Assembly (NCBI GenBank): GCA_024640925.1 | Contig: JAHEEB010000121.1 | Span: 599 to 8,854, forward strand | Direction: 5' to 3' | From: Bacteroidota bacterium | Lineage (GTDB): Bacteria > Bacteroidota > Bacteroidia > Bacteroidales > UBA10428 | Length of the DNA stretch: 8,256 nt | Shown here: one piece after another, positions 6,708-8,256 of the stretch | Numbering within the stretch: the stretch's first letter is position 1 | How the letters are laid out: the number at the start of each line of letters is the position of its first letter | The notes under the pieces: generated by a model | What the model was told of the DNA's origin: nothing | The model's database searches: none | The model's input: the letters and a program-made list of their open reading frames with translations, nothing else | Made by a program: the position numbers and the translations under genes

Positions 6708-8256
6708 ATGAAAAACAAGATATTTTTATACTCATCCATTATACTGGCCTTTTTCCTGGGAAATAGTTGCTCGGAAGATTTTCTTGAAAAAGAGCCCATA
6801 GCCCAGGCAACCGATGTGTCATTTTATACTACATTTGACAATGTTGATATGACAGTTACGGCAACCTATGGTAAATTACATTTCAATGAATACTGCTATT
6901 ATACCGTATTAAACGGACAATCTGCCTGCGATGATATTGATGTGGGCGGATCGGATGCAAACGATGGTGCTAACTGGAAAGAAATAGCCACCCTTGGTCA
7001 TTCTCCGGGTAACGCATATCTCGAAAACACATGGGCTACAAATTACAAAGGAATTCGCCTGGCAAACACGGCACTTCAATATCTTCCGGGAGTTCAGGAA
7101 GAAGAACCAGAACTGGTTCCTCAACGAATTGCCGAAATGAGGTTTATGAGAGCTTTTTTCCACTTTGAGTTATTAAAACTTTATGGAGGAATTCCTATTG
7201 TCGATCATGTTCTGTCTCCCGATGAGTTCTACCTTTCCAGGAATACCATTGCTGAAGTATTGCATTTTATAGAGGAAGATCTTGTTGCTGCAATACCCGA
7301 TTTAAAACTTCGCAAACAATTAGGTTCAACAGATATTGGCAGGGCATCAAAAGGCGCTGCTCAGGCTCTTTTAGCTAAGGCTTACCTCTACGAATCTTCT
7401 TATGCTAAATACCATACAAGTGACTTATTCGAAGGATGTGAGCAAAAATTCAATCTTGCTTTGGAGCAGGCTGAAGCAGTTATTGCTTCTGGAGAGTACA
7501 AATTGCTAGGCATGGAAGGCGATCGATACAACTCTTACTGGGCTGAAAAATACAATCCGGTGTACGATTCTGTAACGGATAAAACCATCGGAGCTTTTCG
7601 CTATATATTTTCGATTGATGGGGATAATTCCCTTGAAAATGTTTTTGAAGTTGAAAACTCAGCTGATGGGAGGGGTTGGTATCAAAGTACAGGAAATGGG
7701 TTGGTTATTTTTACTTCCTGTCGTTTTACTGAAGCTAATCCGGAGAACTGGCATGGTTGGGGATTTAATAACCCCACACAATACCTTTTAGCCGCTTTTC
7801 GTAATGCTGATAGCAGGGAAACCGATTTGTCAGCCGAAAATCTCGAAGTATATACCGACCAATATGCCGACCCTCGGTTTGGCACAACCTGCGGCCTTCC
7901 AGGTGATTTAATGCTTACAGTTGTTGGCCTGAAAATTGGCGGTACGCCTATATGGTCGCCAATGATACTCGACAATGTGCCTACAGAAACAGCAGGGCGC
8001 AAATATGAAGAAGATCCTTTAAAGGGGAATTATGCCCCGAATAAAGTTGCAAATGAAAACGGGGAAAGCAACTGGAAACTAATCAGGTACTCCGATGTAA
8101 TTCTAATGGCAGCTGAAGCAGCTTTTGAAAACGATAATCCGGACAGGGCGCTTGAGTTAGTGAATATGGTGCGCACACGGGCACGTTTATCAAATAACGA
8201 TCCACGTGCAGCTAACCAGATTTACCCAAAGAACCTGACAGCCATTAAGTTCGGCG
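6708..8256 (+). CDS. SusD/RagB-family glycan-binding surface lipoprotein, partial at the 3' end
   Basis: The frame opens at the ATG at 6708, 19 bases after the susC-like stop, and stays open to the window edge (516 codons plus one base), so the C-terminus is missing. Residues 1-20 are a lipoprotein signal ending GNS, with Cys21 as the probable lipidated residue. SEDFLEKEP follows; acidic residues right after the Cys fit Bacteroidota surface-export signals. The SusD N-terminal region includes MRFMRAFFHFELLKLYGGIP (144-163) and TPR-like helices such as GRASKGAAQALLAKAYLYES (211-230). The C-terminal RagB/SusD signature is present: NWKLIRYSDVILMAAEAAFE (455-474), then ALELVNMVRTRARL (481-494). 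Probably only a short tail is missing. It should cap the SusC-like channel and bind the target glycan at the cell surface. Aromatic residues such as W325, W348 and W351 could contact sugar, but I cannot place them on a structure. Confidence 0.96.
   Translation, partial: MKNKIFLYSSIILAFFLGNSCSEDFLEKEPIAQATDVSFYTTFDNVDMTVTATYGKLHFNEYCYYTVLNGQSACDDIDVGGSDANDGANWKEIATLGHSPGNAYLENTWATNYKGIRLANTALQYLPGVQEEEPELVPQRIAEMRFMRAFFHFELLKLYGGIPIVDHVLSPDEFYLSRNTIAEVLHFIEEDLVAAIPDLKLRKQLGSTDIGRASKGAAQALLAKAYLYESSYAKYHTSDLFEGCEQKFNLALEQAEAVIASGEYKLLGMEGDRYNSYWAEKYNPVYDSVTDKTIGAFRYIFSIDGDNSLENVFEVENSADGRGWYQSTGNGLVIFTSCRFTEANPENWHGWGFNNPTQYLLAAFRNADSRETDLSAENLEVYTDQYADPRFGTTCGLPGDLMLTVVGLKIGGTPIWSPMILDNVPTETAGRKYEEDPLKGNYAPNKVANENGESNWKLIRYSDVILMAAEAAFENDNPDRALELVNMVRTRARLSNNDPRAANQIYPKNLTAIKFG

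Noticed and set aside
6578..8002. Minus-strand open frames opposite the end of the susC-like gene and the susD-like gene
   Set aside because: The plus-strand SusC and SusD signatures cover these regions continuously, and the minus-strand products have no recognisable features.

Overview
The window looks like chromosomal DNA from a Bacteroidota bacterium, probably an environmental glycan degrader. This rests on AT-rich intergenic DNA, genes without Shine-Dalgarno sequences, a type IX secretion (T9SS) C-terminal sorting domain, and an adjacent SusC/SusD pair. The genus cannot be read from the sequence.

Layout, all genes on the + strand. (1) Positions 51-1649 encode a secreted, non-catalytic protein of Ig-like repeats, a PKD-like domain and a T9SS type A sorting domain. 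A strong intrinsic terminator at 1675-1713 closes this unit. (2) Positions 1650-2236 are a 587-base intergenic region with no convincing gene but two notable structures. One is a GTTAC-headed repeat at an exact 21-bp period (1894-1961). The other is a 145-bp segment closed by imperfect inverted ends and followed by eight Ts (2046-2196). (3) Positions 2237-3415 encode a GH130 phosphorylase closely resembling 4-O-beta-D-mannosyl-D-glucose phosphorylase. (4) Positions 3467-6688 encode a SusC-like TonB-dependent outer-membrane transporter. (5) From 6708 to the window edge runs a SusD-like surface lipoprotein, cut off before its stop codon.

The last three genes are spaced by 51 and 19 bases and look like one operon, the start of a polysaccharide utilization locus (PUL). 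The SusC/SusD pair would capture and import oligosaccharides. The phosphorylase suggests the substrate is beta-mannan or a related mannosyl-glucose glycan: it splits mannosyl-glucose with phosphate into mannose 1-phosphate and glucose in the cytoplasm. The intergenic repeats sit where an AraC-type regulator, including the output domain of hybrid two-component systems, would be expected to act, and the inverted-repeat segment would lie in the operon's leader RNA. These regulatory readings are inference.

No wholly new gene system is visible. The genes belong to known families, and the part least explained by known families is the intergenic region between 1890 and 2200.
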